A DNA stretch of 64,000 nt from Amia ocellicauda (Eukaryota; Chordata; Actinopteri; Amiiformes; Amiidae): assembly GCF_036373705.1 (NCBI RefSeq), contig NC_089853.1, forward strand, positions 32,020,568-32,084,567, given 5' to 3'. The notes under the pieces are model-generated. The model made no database searches and was not told the DNA's origin. It saw only the letters and a list, made by a program, of their open reading frames with translations. Below, in pieces: positions 13,045 to 24,772 of the stretch (its first letter is position 1; each line of letters begins with the position of its first letter). The translations under genes were made by a program, and so were the position numbers.

Positions 13045-16000
13045 TAATTTTTTTTTTACTGTTTTGGAAACAGTGTTTAACCAAAACTAAAGTCTGTCAG
13101 TAGGAGCTTTATCTTTGTTAAACACTTCCTTTTTTCTGTAGCACTTGGTTTGGAATGGTTTGAGAATGTCAACTGGCTTTTGGACCCTTTCATTTCCTGC
13201 ACAAACAGTTTTCCACTAAAACAATACTGACATTCCCCTCATAACTGGTTTCATTCGAATCCTTTTAAAAATGTAACCTGTGTAATTCTATTTGAACTGA
13301 TAAAAACAACAATTAGATGCACTAAATCCCCAAACTAGCTCCTGTACACTTTAAAGCATGTTTGTGTATATATATTTAAAAACAAATAAATAATAGTTAT
13401 TTTAAAAATTGGACAACATTTATGTGTATGAATGTATCTTGCTGAATGTGAACTGTTCAATAGAATGTGGTTTGCAGACCTGTTTGTGAAAGGAGATCAG
13501 GGCATGCAGAATCATGCTCTAGTTCTGGAGGGGGGGGGGGGGGAGTATTTTGCCTGTGAATGTAATAGTCTCTACACTAGAGATAATTAGTGAAATGACT
13601 TGGCACTACATTGTTGTCTTGACAAGTTCCAGAACTGCATTAAAATGAACAAAGTGCCTGTCTGCACGACTGTAGAGGGTGGAGCCCTCTTATTATTGAA
13701 TTCTGCTCTACTGATGGTACTACACAATACATTTTTCCATGGGTACAGTTTTGATGACCGTCTTGTTAACGATGTGTCGCTTACAGAGAAAACCGCAGGT
13801 TCAGTGTGATGAGTAACAGCAGGCATGCAAGAAAACATCCTTAATGTTTTACCATTTTGCAAACTCCATACATATATTACTCGAATTTGATTTGAAAATT
13901 ACAAATACATAAATAATTTTTTTTAATATAAATTAGTTAGCTTTCACTACATGACTAGGCAGTTTGTTACAGATATCCACAACTCTGTGTTAAAAGCACT
14001 TTTCTTAGTACAGTTTTTGTTACACCAGCCAGTCAAAGGGTGCTTGTGCTGCGGTCGGCAAACTGTGTGGAATACTTCTGAGTGGCATTCTGAGTATCGT
14101 GGGCCTAGATAATTTCCGCTCAGCCGTCAAAGTACACTGTGCCGGCCCTTTGTGCCTTATGGTGATCTTCAAAGCAGAGCTTGAAGTTTAATGAGATTAT
14201 GATTGTGAAGGATCTGTAAGCATTGCCATGTCTTGTTACATTGATCACTGCGCAGAGTTCAGATGACTTAAATGGTTGAATGGAAAAAAGGGCTGGGGCT
14301 TGTGTGTGCGGTGCTTTAGTCTGACTGTTTGTACAGGAACACGAAGCAAACTTCCCTGTTAACTCATGTCCCTCCTCACTTCTATAACTTGCATGTGTGT
14401 ATCCCTTTAACTTAAATATGTTTGTTTAGTCATATTTTCTTTGTCTTGCCTTGGGCTGTGTACTGTTTGCATACTATGTGTGATTGAAAAAGACACCATC
14501 TGTCAAGGGAGAGTTTAACAAGCCCGTTACAGTGAATTTCATTTAATCTCTGGCTCATTCCTTTGGTTTGCATAACAACTGCTTTGGCTCTGGTTACTTA
14601 GGCAGGCAATCAGGGCTTTCTGTGGTCTAACTTTGTGCACTGATATCAAGATAAACCAGTTCAAGCTAATTCCCACATTTGGATCCCATCGGTGTCACAC
14701 TGTGCTGTTCACTGGCCTATGAACTTCTTGCTATTAAAGCTGAGGATTGCCTTTTTAGAGTGTAGAATGGTTAAACACTAGATCGTCAAAGACTGCACAT
14801 TAATGCCAATTAATATTTTCTCCAAATGTCACTTATAGTTATTTCTTTGTCTTTATCTACATTTTTCATTTTGGAAGCCAAAAAAGCACTTCCATTGTCA
14901 TCTCAAAGGGTAACTTTAAAGGTGTTACTAGGAGTATATAAGTAAAGTATGTGATTTTTCTGTTTCATTCTACCATTTTAGTAACTTTCAAAACTTTAGA
15001 AGTATAACCTTCTTTACAATCAAGGCTGCTGTAAAAGGAGAGCAGAAAAGACATCAACTACAAAAGCACAAGATTTGTCTTACCTGTAGCAGCTCGGGTA
15101 ATTTCGTTCAGTAGTAGTGTGACCATGCGACTCTGTGTTCACCGGAACACTGAGACGGAACAGGATTTTAAAGGACTATAAATGGAAAGACATTAACATT
15201 CTAATCAGGGCAATATGTATACTGATTTTACAATACATTAATCAAATAAAGGCTCGTAACACATTCGAATCATCATCTTTATAGTTTACGTTTAACATAT
15301 ACAATTTTGAAGATAATGAGGAAAAGCACTCTCTCCCCTATTATGATTACATTAAGATGTTAATGGTGTTACAGGCCACGGTGTCCTGCCACGGATTATA
15401 TACCTGAGCAACATTACTGTTTCTATCAGGGGAGAATTTGCTATTTGAATTAATTTTTGGTTATTTAGCAGGTGCCTTTACCCAGGGTGACCCAATTGTC
15501 ATAAAATGTATTTCAGTGCAATGGGACAGGATTATAAAGTAGCCTTTTAAGTAGAGAGACATCAACATTTCAAAGTGTCCCGGTAAACACGGAGCCACGG
15601 GCACACTATCATTGAACAAAATTACCTGAGCGGCTGCAGGAAGACCAATCCCATGCTCTTGTAGATGCACATGGTTCTTCTAGGATGATGAGGGTTGAAA
15701 CATGAGTCATGAATCACAGAGGGTTGTCCTTTGCTTGGGGTATTTAAAAAGTTTGCAAAGTTACTAAAATGATTAGAATGGAACACACTCCTGTTAACAC
15801 ATGAACACTTTGATATATTTTATTATATCCTCTTCAAGCTAAAATTCCTCTTTGTGCTTTCAGGTAAATGTGTTAAGATTCAGAAGAAACATGGCCCACC
15901 TTCAGCCACGGACAGCTTCCCTTACCACAAGCATTCCCCCACGAACCCCGGCGCGAAGAGGAGCATCACACTCAGCACTGTGGCACAGAGGCCTCTCCGA

Positions 16001-18640
16001 GATCGCATCATTCACTTACTGGCCTTAAAGCCCTACCGGAAACCAGAGCTTATCCTCTGGTTAGAGAGGGACAAGGCCAGTCCGAAGGATAAAGCTGACC
16101 TAGTAACTGTGCTGGATGAGGTAAGACCCAGTGAGGATAGACCAGAAAAATAAGTTCTACTTAGGGCAGCATACAGCTGTCTCCAGAACCTGGGTTTCAA
16201 ACGTATGTGTGAAAATGCAGTTGAATCTTTGGAAATGGATGTATTATTGTTTGGCCATTTTGAGAGCAGAACCTGTCTATTGTTTTTTGTGGGAGTTATT
16301 TCCATTGTAGTGTAGCACAGCAAATACAACAAACCCTATTCTCTCTGCTTTGCATATCAGGATTTTCTCCACTTGTGCAGAATGAAAGTTGCAAAGTGTT
16401 TATATTCCTCCCTGGTTATCAAGAATCGCATTAGAACATATCCTCTTAGATTTTATTAATGGCATTTCAGGAAGATGGGTTGTGGGTACGATGAGATATC
16501 GGCAATATTAGGAGCTAATTGAGGTCTTTGTTTTTTTTTCTTTCTTTCTCTCTCTCTAGATATATTTTAAGTTCTTTATATTCCCCCCTTTTTTATTTTT
16601 CTAATAAGGCCTTTTTTTTTTTTTGAGGCCTTGCATTTTTTGTTGTGGATTTAGAAAATGTAATTTAATATCCATATAATGTGCAATGTTTGCACCAGTA
16701 TTTCTTTAAATATATAAATCTGTTTAATGGCATAAGATAAATGCCAGCGTGTGTGATTGTGGGATGGGGATTGCATTGAACAACTTAAAAATACGTTGAA
16801 TATAAAGCACATATACAAGGTATATGCACATATGCATGTATGTATGTGTGTGTTTGTATTTAGATCTGCATTTTAATAACAACACAACCTTTCCATATTT
16901 TCAATGGTCGTCTTTTGTTTCACAAGAGGGAAGAGAATAATTAATGCTGTAGCTATAATTGTAAACTCAACTGGGATGCTTATTTTCCTATTTTTCACAG
17001 TATGCATTTAGCGAAACTGCTTCTACACTGATTAAGAGCAGGCCTCGTCTCCCTTAATTATGGCTGTGCTTTAATTATCTCTAGAGGGGAGATTGTGTTT
17101 TGACAGAGGAGGTGGGGGGGAGCTCCAGTGAAAGCAGGCTGTCTCTTCTCGCCAGGCTTTTTTGCCGTGTACACACTGTGACACTGGGAGCTCTGAGAGA
17201 TTGATGATCAGTGTTTCTAATGTCTCTGCTCTTCGGGGAGAGGCCGATCAGGCAGTCTGCTCAGACTGCAGCGCTGGAAGCAGATGAGGGCTCTTCAGTG
17301 AGCAGCCGGGCACAGGGGCTGTCTGCGGCTGACAAAACATGCAGAAACAATATGAAGTGGCTTGAATAAAGGCATCCAGTAAGGAACTTACTGTGAAAGC
17401 TCATTGCGTCAGTCTGTATGTGATGATACGGGGAATTGACAGAGTAGGAGGCCTTTTGAAAATGTATATTTTTATATATGGGAGGGGCAGTGGCAGCAGC
17501 CCCTTGTTTGTTGATGTGCAATGTGGTTTTGAACCTTTTTACACGGTCTCTCTACTTTGGTTATCTGTCTGTTTGCAAACTGCAGATAATGAAACAGTGT
17601 GATTAATTACACTGATACAGTATTTGGTGTGTTGCAGTTTTTCCAAGAGAAATATCACTGTCACATTTGTGTGTATTTTTCTAACCAAAGACCATGCAAA
17701 GTGCCGGACTAAATCTCAACTGCTTAAACAGATTATTGGAACAGAAGAGCTCTCCCTAGTGGGTTGAAGGGGGCCTGAAATTTAAGTAGAATGTTAACAA
17801 TCTTGCACTGTATGTTGTATTTCACTTTATTTCAAAAATGATTTTTTTTCATAATTTGTTAAATGATATATTTTGTATGCCACAAAACCACAACAATTCA
17901 GTTTTAACATGTAAAAAAAAACACTCAAGAAAACTGCATCCACTTTAGATCATCTTGGCAGTAATCTGCTCTTGAAAGAAGACTCTTGTTTTGGCTATAA
18001 AACCCCAGTTCTTATGGTGGTTGTCCATTGATGTTAATCAGCAGAGGTGCAATATTTAAACATCAGCCAGTCCCACAGATGTTTTTTACAGAGTGATCTA
18101 GGCATCTAATTTCTGGACAGTCCTTACCTCAGTTCTACTAAAGGTGCCCTTTGTGCTTTATTTAATCTGCAATGGTACCTAAAACCTCCTTCCTCTTTGT
18201 TATTGTAGGTTGCAAAACTAAACCCCAAAAACCAGGGCTTCACATTGAAAGATGATTTCTACAGGCATGTTCAGAGGGACTGGCCAAGCTATACTGAGGA
18301 GGAGAAGCAGCTTGTTCACAGGCTTCTGGCAAGGTGATGGTTTGTTTTTATTTATGTATTTTTATAAATGGTATTTATTTTATCATCTCTTTAAAAAAAA
18401 AAAAAATCAGTTGTGCTCCCCATGGGTAATGCCGAAGTCTTAACGGCAGTGATTTTAAGTGTGGGGTGCAATGTGTGTATACATTTGCATAATTTCTACA
18501 TGGTTTTAGGCATTGACCAAGTGTAGTAGAAAGAATTGCAATACAAGATTATTTATTCCTGAAGCCCGGATCTTTTATAGATAGAACTGGATTACTCCTT
18601 ACTTAATATTCAGATTCAGCTTGTTTGATTAGCTTTAAAC

Positions 18641-18717
<77 letters not shown>

Positions 18718-21700
18718 TGGTTGCCTGTATTTTTTTTTTTTTATTAAAATTTGTCTTGTCATTATCTGTTTGTTTTAACTGATTTGCTGCAACCAAATTC
18801 AAGATAAAAACATAGTGCTGTTTTACGGAAGACTAGTTTTTCTCAAATTAACGGGATCAAGGCGGCCTTTATGCTGTCAGCCTTTGCTTCAGTATTCTAC
18901 AAGTTGTCTCCATAAACTGGCAATTTGAAAATTACAGTACTATTTAGCAAATACACAAACGGTACAGGAGCACAGAATACAGAACATCTTGTTTTCCCCT
19001 GGAGCACTCCTCTAAGTGTCCTGTGACAGTAGTAATGATGAAAGGTACAGGAAGGGAATAGGGACATTTTGGGACTAGGTAACAAAAGCAGGCAAATCTG
19101 AATTTAGGAAAAAAAATGCTTACTAAAGGGACTTCACAAAAGTCAAGTAGACCTTTTAGCTGTGCGAGAAAATAAATTATAGTTGACGTAAGTGTCTCTT
19201 CCTGCCAAATAAGACTTTGGCATTATCTATAACACTCATATTGTGGGATGCTTGCCAGCTCTTGCCCAATAGCTATTCTTTGCAGTAAATGCAAAGTCTT
19301 TACCGCTTGTCTGCGTATTATATTGCAGCCTGTGACGTGCGTTGTAGGATGTTATTTACAATTTCTTCCATGCATGGTTTATGTGCAAAGTGTTCTGTAC
19401 TTGGGAGGCTGGACTTAGATTTGAGTATATGATAATCCCAACTGACTGCTCTTTAATGTTATAGCAATTGTAACCCGTCTGTCAATGTCGGGCTGTTTCT
19501 CATTTGCTTGCCTTCAAAGGGGAAAAAAAATCAAGGTCAGATTTTGCTCCAATATGTCAGAGATTAACTAGGAGAGATGTCGATTCACAGTTGCCAAGGT
19601 GTAATCGCAGAGCAGGCTAGCCATTTGAAGTAGAAGCCACATCAGCCACTCTGCTGTGATGGGTCAGCCTCAAACTTGTTGGTCAAATAGTGTTAAATGT
19701 AGGGGGTGGGCATATACTTTTGATTAAGTACCGGAATACATGACACTGGTGTGATTTTTATTCCTCCCCCCCTTACAAGTAGATTTTCATCTTGTTAAGC
19801 ATTTCCTCTTACACAGATGGCCCAAGTCACAATCTCAGTGTGTGCGATTGAAATGACAAATATGGGTCATAAGGGACAAAATATTTCCCTCTTTGATTAG
19901 ATTCTTATGTCTAAGGAAGGGCCTGTAGGAAGCAGATTTCCTAGTGGAGAATGTTCCACAAAAGGGGGGGTCTGCGTCCATTGTTTGCTTGCTACTAACT
20001 CTGATACATTATCCAGCCGTGCTCAAGTTGGCGCTTAAAGATGTTATCTACCAGAAAAAAAAGGTGGGGGGAAGTATTGAACTGCCCTAGTCTGTGCATG
20101 CTGGGGTCACAGCATGTGCTTGCTTGCCTTTGCGAGGCACTTATGAGAAGTTCCTCCCCCAGGCAAAGAGAAGTAGACCCTCTCCCACCCCATCAGCAGA
20201 GACGTTCTGTTTGGTGCATTTAATTCATTTTACCCTATTTCTCATTGTTGATGCTCCACTAAAAACTGCATTTTAGGCTGCTGACTTAGGTGTTTCTGAA
20301 CTGAAAGTCCTGGGTCACTGTCAGGAAGAACAGATCGATCCCCCACAATAGGCCTTAGACATGTTCTTAAACTACCACTTTATTTATTCTCCATATTTGT
20401 CCCCTTATATAGAGGTATCAGACAGCCAAGCAGGGTAGGAATGGCTCATTCATTTTCCACTGATCTGTTCCAGGAAGCTGCAGCCTCTCAACAATAGCCA
20501 AGCGAAGAGTTTCCAGTCAAACCCTTCGTTCCACAAAGCCTCAGGGGATTCTCCTTCGCATCTCAGCCCTGTCAAGAATCTTTCAGTGGTAAGAAACTTG
20601 CTTCTTGCTTTAGAAGTTCCTAATTGTTTCCTGCATATAGTCAATTTGTATTTATTCTGTTGGCAAATAAGTAATTCCAACTATTTCAGCATTATTTTAA
20701 TTTAACTTAATGAAGGTTAATGAACTTTCCTGACTTTAAATGAGTAATCAAGAGGATGGTTTACAATAAAAACATAAAGGGTAAAACCCCAGAATGCTAG
20801 TTTAGTTAAACTGAGTCCTAAATATTTTGATATTTGGAAATGAGACTTGAATGTACGTTTTGTTTTCTTCAGAAACGTCCAGTGCCTTCTGAGACCCAGG
20901 AAAGCCAGCCTAATAAGAAACAGAAAGTATTGAATAACAACTCACACCAGCAGCCCCACTCCAATGGACTCCTTGTCCCTACTGCCATGCACAACCCCTC
21001 TGTTCAAGTGAACTCCAGCCTGCACTTCAAGACAGAATTTCAAAGGACACACGGCCACCTCTCGGAAAGCCAGAACGGCTTCCTTCCAAGGCACAAGATC
21101 GGTGGCTCCACTGATGCACACAAACTGGAGAGGGAGGGCCAGGCCCACCCACCAGCATCCCTGCACCCTGCCCAGCCTGAGTTTCCCACTTGCACTGACC
21201 CCCTCCTCTCCAGCAGCCAGCACAAGAAGAAGAAGTCCAAGAAACACAAAGAGAAAGAACGGGAACGGTTAAAAGAAACCGAGAAGAACGAGTGGCCTGA
21301 AAGGAGTCCGGATCTTAAGCAGAGTTTGAAGAATCTGAAAGGTATTTTGAAATGCACCTGTACAAGTACTTCATGCCTAGTCTATTTGGTCGGCCAATGT
21401 TCCAGTCTGACACCTGAGTAGCATTTTATAGCTGGGTTACTTTTTGTGCAAAGGCATTACAGGGTTTCCCATAGAAATTTGCATAGGCAAGACGGTCTGA
21501 TACTGAATTGTCGAGCCGGGGGGGTGATTGCAGAGGGGGTTTAGCCGTGGTAAACGAGGGAGCATGTGTGTTTGCGCTTTAAAGATTCTTGTTTTTTTTT
21601 CACTCACTGGGCAGTATTTGGGGTTTCTCTAGTCCCTAGACTGACACATTTTGTTGTGGCTGCCTGCGTAGTGGAACAGCCTTCTATGTTAAAAGAAAAA

Positions 21701-24700
21701 ATACCTTTAACAGAAGAGGAAGGATTCTGGCCTGTGATGCCTAATTGTTTTGCAAAGTACATTTTGTGTGTTCCAGTATGCCTGTGTCCTTGTTACCTTT
21801 GTGCTTTAACAAGTCTGAGTCTGGAGCCAAGCTAGATGTACTTGTGTAAATATACTGGAGAGCTGACCAGCTAATAAAGTGCAGAACGTGTCCAGTGTGT
21901 CTGGCTACACTCCCTACCCACGCGCACCCCCCTCTTGTTCTGTTGATGATTGACTCACTAACAGCTGTGCAGGTACATTAAGTCTGTGCTGATATTCTTT
22001 TAAAGTATACACATCAATCTGGTACTAGCCACAATCACAGCCTACCTGGATACCAAGTGGTAATTTGTCTGATGATAAACAGTATGTGCAGCTTTATTAT
22101 ATTGTCTTAACTGCACACATTCAGTTTCTTTTTTGCTTTTCTGCAGACCCTGATCGTGCAAATACACCTGTCACTCCTACCTCCCCTGCAGACGTGCCTG
22201 ACTATTTACTGTGAGTGGCAAATCGGAGAGTTCACTGATTTATTTATTTTTATTTTTCCCCCTGAAGGATCTTTTGGCCTTGCCTCTAATTATTTGCCAG
22301 CAAGGGAAGCCATAACTTAAGGTTTTTTGCTATTTATTTTTCCCCGATCTCTAAACTACACCAGCTTAGATCTTGTGAAATGGATGTTCAAAAATCATAA
22401 GAAAAATAAAACCTTATTGTTGCTTTTTTTATATAAATAGTCATAGAAATAGGTGGAAAATTATCTTTATTTGGTTATAGTAGACCAAAAGGACAGGTTA
22501 ATAAAAGATCAAATCAATAAAAGGAGGTTTAATACAATATTTACTGAATACATTTTGTATTGCATTGATGTCTAGTTCAAATAAAGGACAGATAAATGCA
22601 CAGATAAATGGTTAGACATTTTGAATTATTTGTAGTGTCAGATACGTTCTTTAAAGAAGCTTCTGTAGAACGCTTGCAATAATTTGAACAGCTGAAACCT
22701 GCAATAGTATGACGGATTTAATAGGCTTGTAAAGGTAATGTATGCAGCATCTGTTGTCTTACAACCTTTAAAATAGCAGTAGTTTGAATGTGTACAATAA
22801 CAGATGTGAAATACTGTTTGGCAAAGTAAATATGGGTTTGTAAACTTGGTGAGAACCACAAAAGCAAAAGTATTTTCTCTTTGCTATATAGTCACATTCA
22901 CAGCAACTACAAAATAAGTGAGTGACAGATTTATCGAACACTGGCGTTTTCTAATTATAAACCACATATGATACCAAAATGCATGTTTAATATTGTATTC
23001 CTAGTTCCTAACTGTTGAATGATGTGTTTATTTAATATAGGCTGTTAAAGACCATTATTGTCCTTTTTTTTTTTACTAGCATAATATCCTTCAGTCCTCA
23101 AACAGTAGTGTGCACAAACTGTAAAGGCCTTGTTTCAGCCAAGCAGTAAAGTGAGAGTAAAGCATGTTCAACTTTAGCACACAGTGCCACCTACTGGCCA
23201 AAACAAAACTCATGTACTCAGTGTTTTATTTGTATTTATTTTATTCATTCTCATTAAATGAGCAGGGCTTCGTCTCACAAATGAAACTGATATTAAAGTG
23301 TCATCAAAAGTGACAACATTGCTCAGTCTAAATCATTTCATAAGTATTATCTCGATTGTGTAAACTCCAGTCACAAGAGCTACATGCTCTATTTGGTCAT
23401 GTTCCACCTGAGCTCTTGGGTAATTAAGGGATTCAATTATTTACTAAATTGATCCAAAATGACTATTGTTTCCAGGTCTTTAAAGATGCATGTGAGAACT
23501 ATAGAACAGTAGCTCCTCAGAGTTTGTCAATTTTGCCCCAATGTATCAAGTTACCTAGTTAACAGGCAGAGAGCATGGGCACCCATCCGTTTAAATATTA
23601 ATATGAAATTATTATTGAATAAACTAACTCCTGTCTAGCCATTGGGTTGTGCTAGATGCTATATATATTTTTTTTTGCTTCCTCCTCTCCTTAACCAAAA
23701 ATCCTACACATCATGCAACAGGAAAATTAGCGACCCATTGATTTCCACCAGTACACTGTTGTTCATGCGTTTATTTTGATTCGGTTGAGTGAAGCCTGAA
23801 TTGCCTACATCTCCCTCGTCTCCTCAGAAAGTACAGCGCTATCGCGACCCCTGAGCAGCGGCAGACCTACAAGGACGACTTCTCTGCGGAGTACAATGAG
23901 TACAGAGATCTCCACTCCAGGATCGGCAGCGTCACCGAGCGCTTCATCCAGCTGGGCTCCAAGATCAAGAACCTCTCTCCTGGAACGCAGGAGTACAAGG
24001 TACAGAGCCGCTGCTCTGCTCTCACCATCTCCTCCACCTCCTGTCTGAAATTAATTAGACAAGCTGCTTAACAGTAGAATGGCTCAGTCTCAGGAGGGGT
24101 TAAAAATCAATAGGACTCTAGTCTAGCACCAGTTCTTTTTAAAGTTGTTTAATTACAAGTGATATGTTTGTCAAGCTTGGGGTTTAATTGCTGGACTTTC
24201 ATCATATACAGGTAGTGGAGGACCAAATATTCGAGGAGTACAGAAAGTATAAGAAGGTAAGAATATTCATCTGAAATATGCTCTGCTATGCAGCAGTTTT
24301 AGAATAGAAGTATGCCTTTTTAAAGACTATAGTTATTCTGTTGGAGGTAGTACTGATTGTGTTCAGTTGAATCCGTCCAGGGTACAGATGTATTTACGTG
24401 AATAATGCACTGTTTTCACTAGTCACGATATTCAGCTCAGGTGTGGTTTAAGATGTATAGTTAGTGCAAATGGGTTATTAGCAACCTACCATAAACAAGT
24501 TAAACTTTGTATTGGAATGGAATACAGATGAAAGCTTTCCCATCGTTCTTTAGGCTTAATGTTCCCCACTGATCTCTGTTCCTTGTTTTGAATGTACTGG
24601 AAGATCTTGGGTTAGTCTGGAAAAGTTTTTAAATGCGTTTACTGCTTGTGTTCCCCTGCAGAAGTTCCCTGGCTACAGGGAAGAGAAGAAGCGCTGTGAG

Positions 24701-24772
24701 TACCTGCATCAGAAGCTGTCGCACATCAAGCGCCTTATCCTGGACTACGACCAAAACCACACACCTGCATAG
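8200..24772 (+). CDS. ell3: ELL-family RNA polymerase II elongation factor, ELL3-like, partial (ten 3' exons)
   Basis: ELL proteins suppress transient pausing of RNA polymerase II and act in super and little elongation complexes in the nucleus. Exons: 8200-8327, 11515-11678, 15864-16120, 18209-18333, 20474-20588, 20873-21341, 22147-22210, 23828-23999, 24212-24256, 24662-24772. All junctions are GT-AG and phases agree; the coding length is 1650 nt including the TAG stop, giving 549 residues. The visible part holds most of the N-terminal ELL domain ([26 protein letters not shown]), the central [21 protein letters not shown] block, a lysine-rich nuclear-localisation-like run (about residues 380-393), and the C-terminal occludin-homology domain from PDYLL (about residue 436) to the end. 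The C-terminal words [32 protein letters not shown] match ELL3 better than ELL or ELL2. Mammalian ELL3 is shorter; this copy keeps ELL/ELL2-like length. Family assignment is near certain; the paralogue is less so. The protein start is missing. Confidence 0.9.
9284..9320. repeat. (CA)n microsatellite
   Basis: About 18 uninterrupted CA units lie in the intron. Confidence 0.95.
9690..9960 (-). mobile_element. LINE remnant: C-terminus of a reverse transcriptase ORF
   Basis: On the minus strand, about 9887 to 9706 is open in one frame and ends with a stop. It reads [40 protein letters not shown] and [16 protein letters not shown]. The pattern WIPRD...RPQRRWEDD...W...A.DR..W...EAF.QQW is typical of the tail of endonuclease-reverse transcriptase polyproteins of LINEs. 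A frameshift just upstream separates it from [11 protein letters not shown] in another frame, so the element is 5'-truncated and dead. The clade was not determined. Confidence 0.7.
10797..10826. repeat. (AT)n microsatellite
   Basis: About 15 AT units lie in the intron. Confidence 0.9.
11515..11678 (+). CDS. ell3: ELL3-like coding exon b (ELL N-terminal domain)
   Basis: The acceptor is CTCCTGCAG and the donor GTAGGT at 11679. It encodes [20 protein letters not shown] and [14 protein letters not shown], the most conserved part of the ELL N-terminal domain, and ends within the serine codon of the YPS junction. Confidence 0.93.
12970..13047. repeat. (TA)n microsatellite
   Basis: About 39 TA units, nearly pure. 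Confidence 0.95.
15090..15665. repeat. Cluster of related SINE-like segments, inverted and direct
   Basis: The segment 15098-15160 (from GCTCGGGTAATTTCGTTCA) matches the reverse complement of about 15580-15642 (GCTCAGGTAATTTTGTTCA) with scattered differences. The copy at 15466-15642 reads on the minus strand and ends with an L2/V-SINE-like tail (CACCCTGGGTAAAGGCACCT, reverse complement). A further segment (ACAGGATT..AAA...GACATCAACATT type) occurs at 15168 and 15532 in the same direction. This suggests two or three insertions of one family, rearranged. Confidence 0.5.
15864..16120 (+). CDS. ell3: ELL3-like coding exon c
   Basis: The acceptor is GTGCTTTCAG and the donor GTAAGA at 16121. It encodes KCVKIQKKH, then [20 protein letters not shown], the ELL block that follows the basic linker, and ends in phase 0 after VLDE. 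Confidence 0.93.
16121..18208 (+). other. Intron
   Basis: AT-rich, with a pyrimidine tract near 16530-16560 and poly-T at about 16612-16624. Around 17040-17340 the sequence is richer in GC, with TTAATTATGGC and TTTAATTATCTC words, and could be an enhancer. No exon was found. Confidence 0.6.
18209..18333 (+). CDS. ell3: ELL3-like coding exon d
   Basis: The acceptor is TTATTGTAG and the donor GTGATG at 18334. It encodes [20 protein letters not shown] and [20 protein letters not shown], matching the ELL segment with the QRDWPGYSE word. It ends with two bases of an arginine codon. Confidence 0.92.
18334..20473 (+). other. Intron with compound microsatellite
   Basis: It holds a poly-A / (TA)n / (CA)n compound repeat at 18641-18718. 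Otherwise nothing recognisable was seen. Confidence 0.6.
18641..18718. repeat. Compound A(n)-(TA)n-(CA)n microsatellite
   Basis: Seventeen A residues are followed by about 18 TA units and about 12 CA units. Confidence 0.95.
20474..20588 (+). CDS. ell3: ELL3-like coding exon e
   Basis: The acceptor is CTGTTCCAG and the donor GTAAGA at 20589. It completes the R-KL junction found in ELL proteins ([10 protein letters not shown]) and continues as a serine-rich, low-conservation linker ending SPVKNLSV in phase 0. Confidence 0.88.
20873..21341 (+). CDS. ell3: ELL3-like coding exon f (disordered middle region)
   Basis: The largest exon, with acceptor TTTTCTTCAG and donor GTATTT at 21342. It encodes a serine-, proline- and histidine-rich region with KRPVPSETQ and NKKQKV near its start and the basic run [17 protein letters not shown] near its end. 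Such a lysine-rich run is present at this place in ELL and ELL2 but reduced in mammalian ELL3. The frame stays open past the donor to 21421, but that part has no homology. Confidence 0.9.
21342..22146 (+). other. Intron
   Basis: Nothing recognisable beyond the ELL-family splice sites. A short open frame at 21566-21835 lacks homology or splice context. Confidence 0.6.
22147..22210 (+). CDS. ell3: ELL3-like coding exon g
   Basis: A short exon, acceptor TTTTCTGCAG and donor GTGAGT at 22211. It encodes [20 protein letters not shown] then leads into LL. The PDYLL motif opens the occludin-homology domain in all ELL proteins. In genomic sequence the codon after CT would be read through TGA, which the splice avoids. 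Confidence 0.9.
22211..23827 (+). other. Intron
   Basis: AT-rich sequence without recognised genes or repeats. Confidence 0.6.
23828..23999 (+). CDS. ell3: ELL3-like coding exon h (occludin-homology domain)
   Basis: The acceptor is CTCCTCAG and the donor GTACAG at 24000. It encodes [20 protein letters not shown] and then [12 protein letters not shown], the helical core of the ELL C-terminal domain, and [20 protein letters not shown], whose wording is closest to ELL3. It ends in phase 0. Confidence 0.95.
24212..24256 (+). CDS. ell3: ELL3-like coding exon i (occludin-homology domain)
   Basis: A 45-base exon, acceptor CATATACAG and donor GTAAGA at 24257. It encodes [15 protein letters not shown], equivalent to the VLEDKI...EYKKF segment of ELL3. 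It is easily missed by ORF length filters. Confidence 0.9.
24662..24772 (+). CDS. ell3: ELL3-like terminal coding exon j
   Basis: The acceptor is CCCCTGCAG. It encodes [20 protein letters not shown] and [16 protein letters not shown], then TAG at 24770-24772. The CEYLHxKLxHIKxLI core is the hallmark of the ELL C-terminus. Confidence 0.95.
   Translation, partial: KFPGYREEKKRCEYLHQKLSHIKRLILDYDQNHTPA

Larger units (their letters stand above)
11679..15863 (+). other. Intron with simple repeats and SINE pieces
   Basis: It holds G-runs at 12182-12205 and about 13530-13544, a long (TA)n tract at 12970-13047 and a SINE cluster at 15090-15665. No gene other than the host was seen. Confidence 0.7.
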
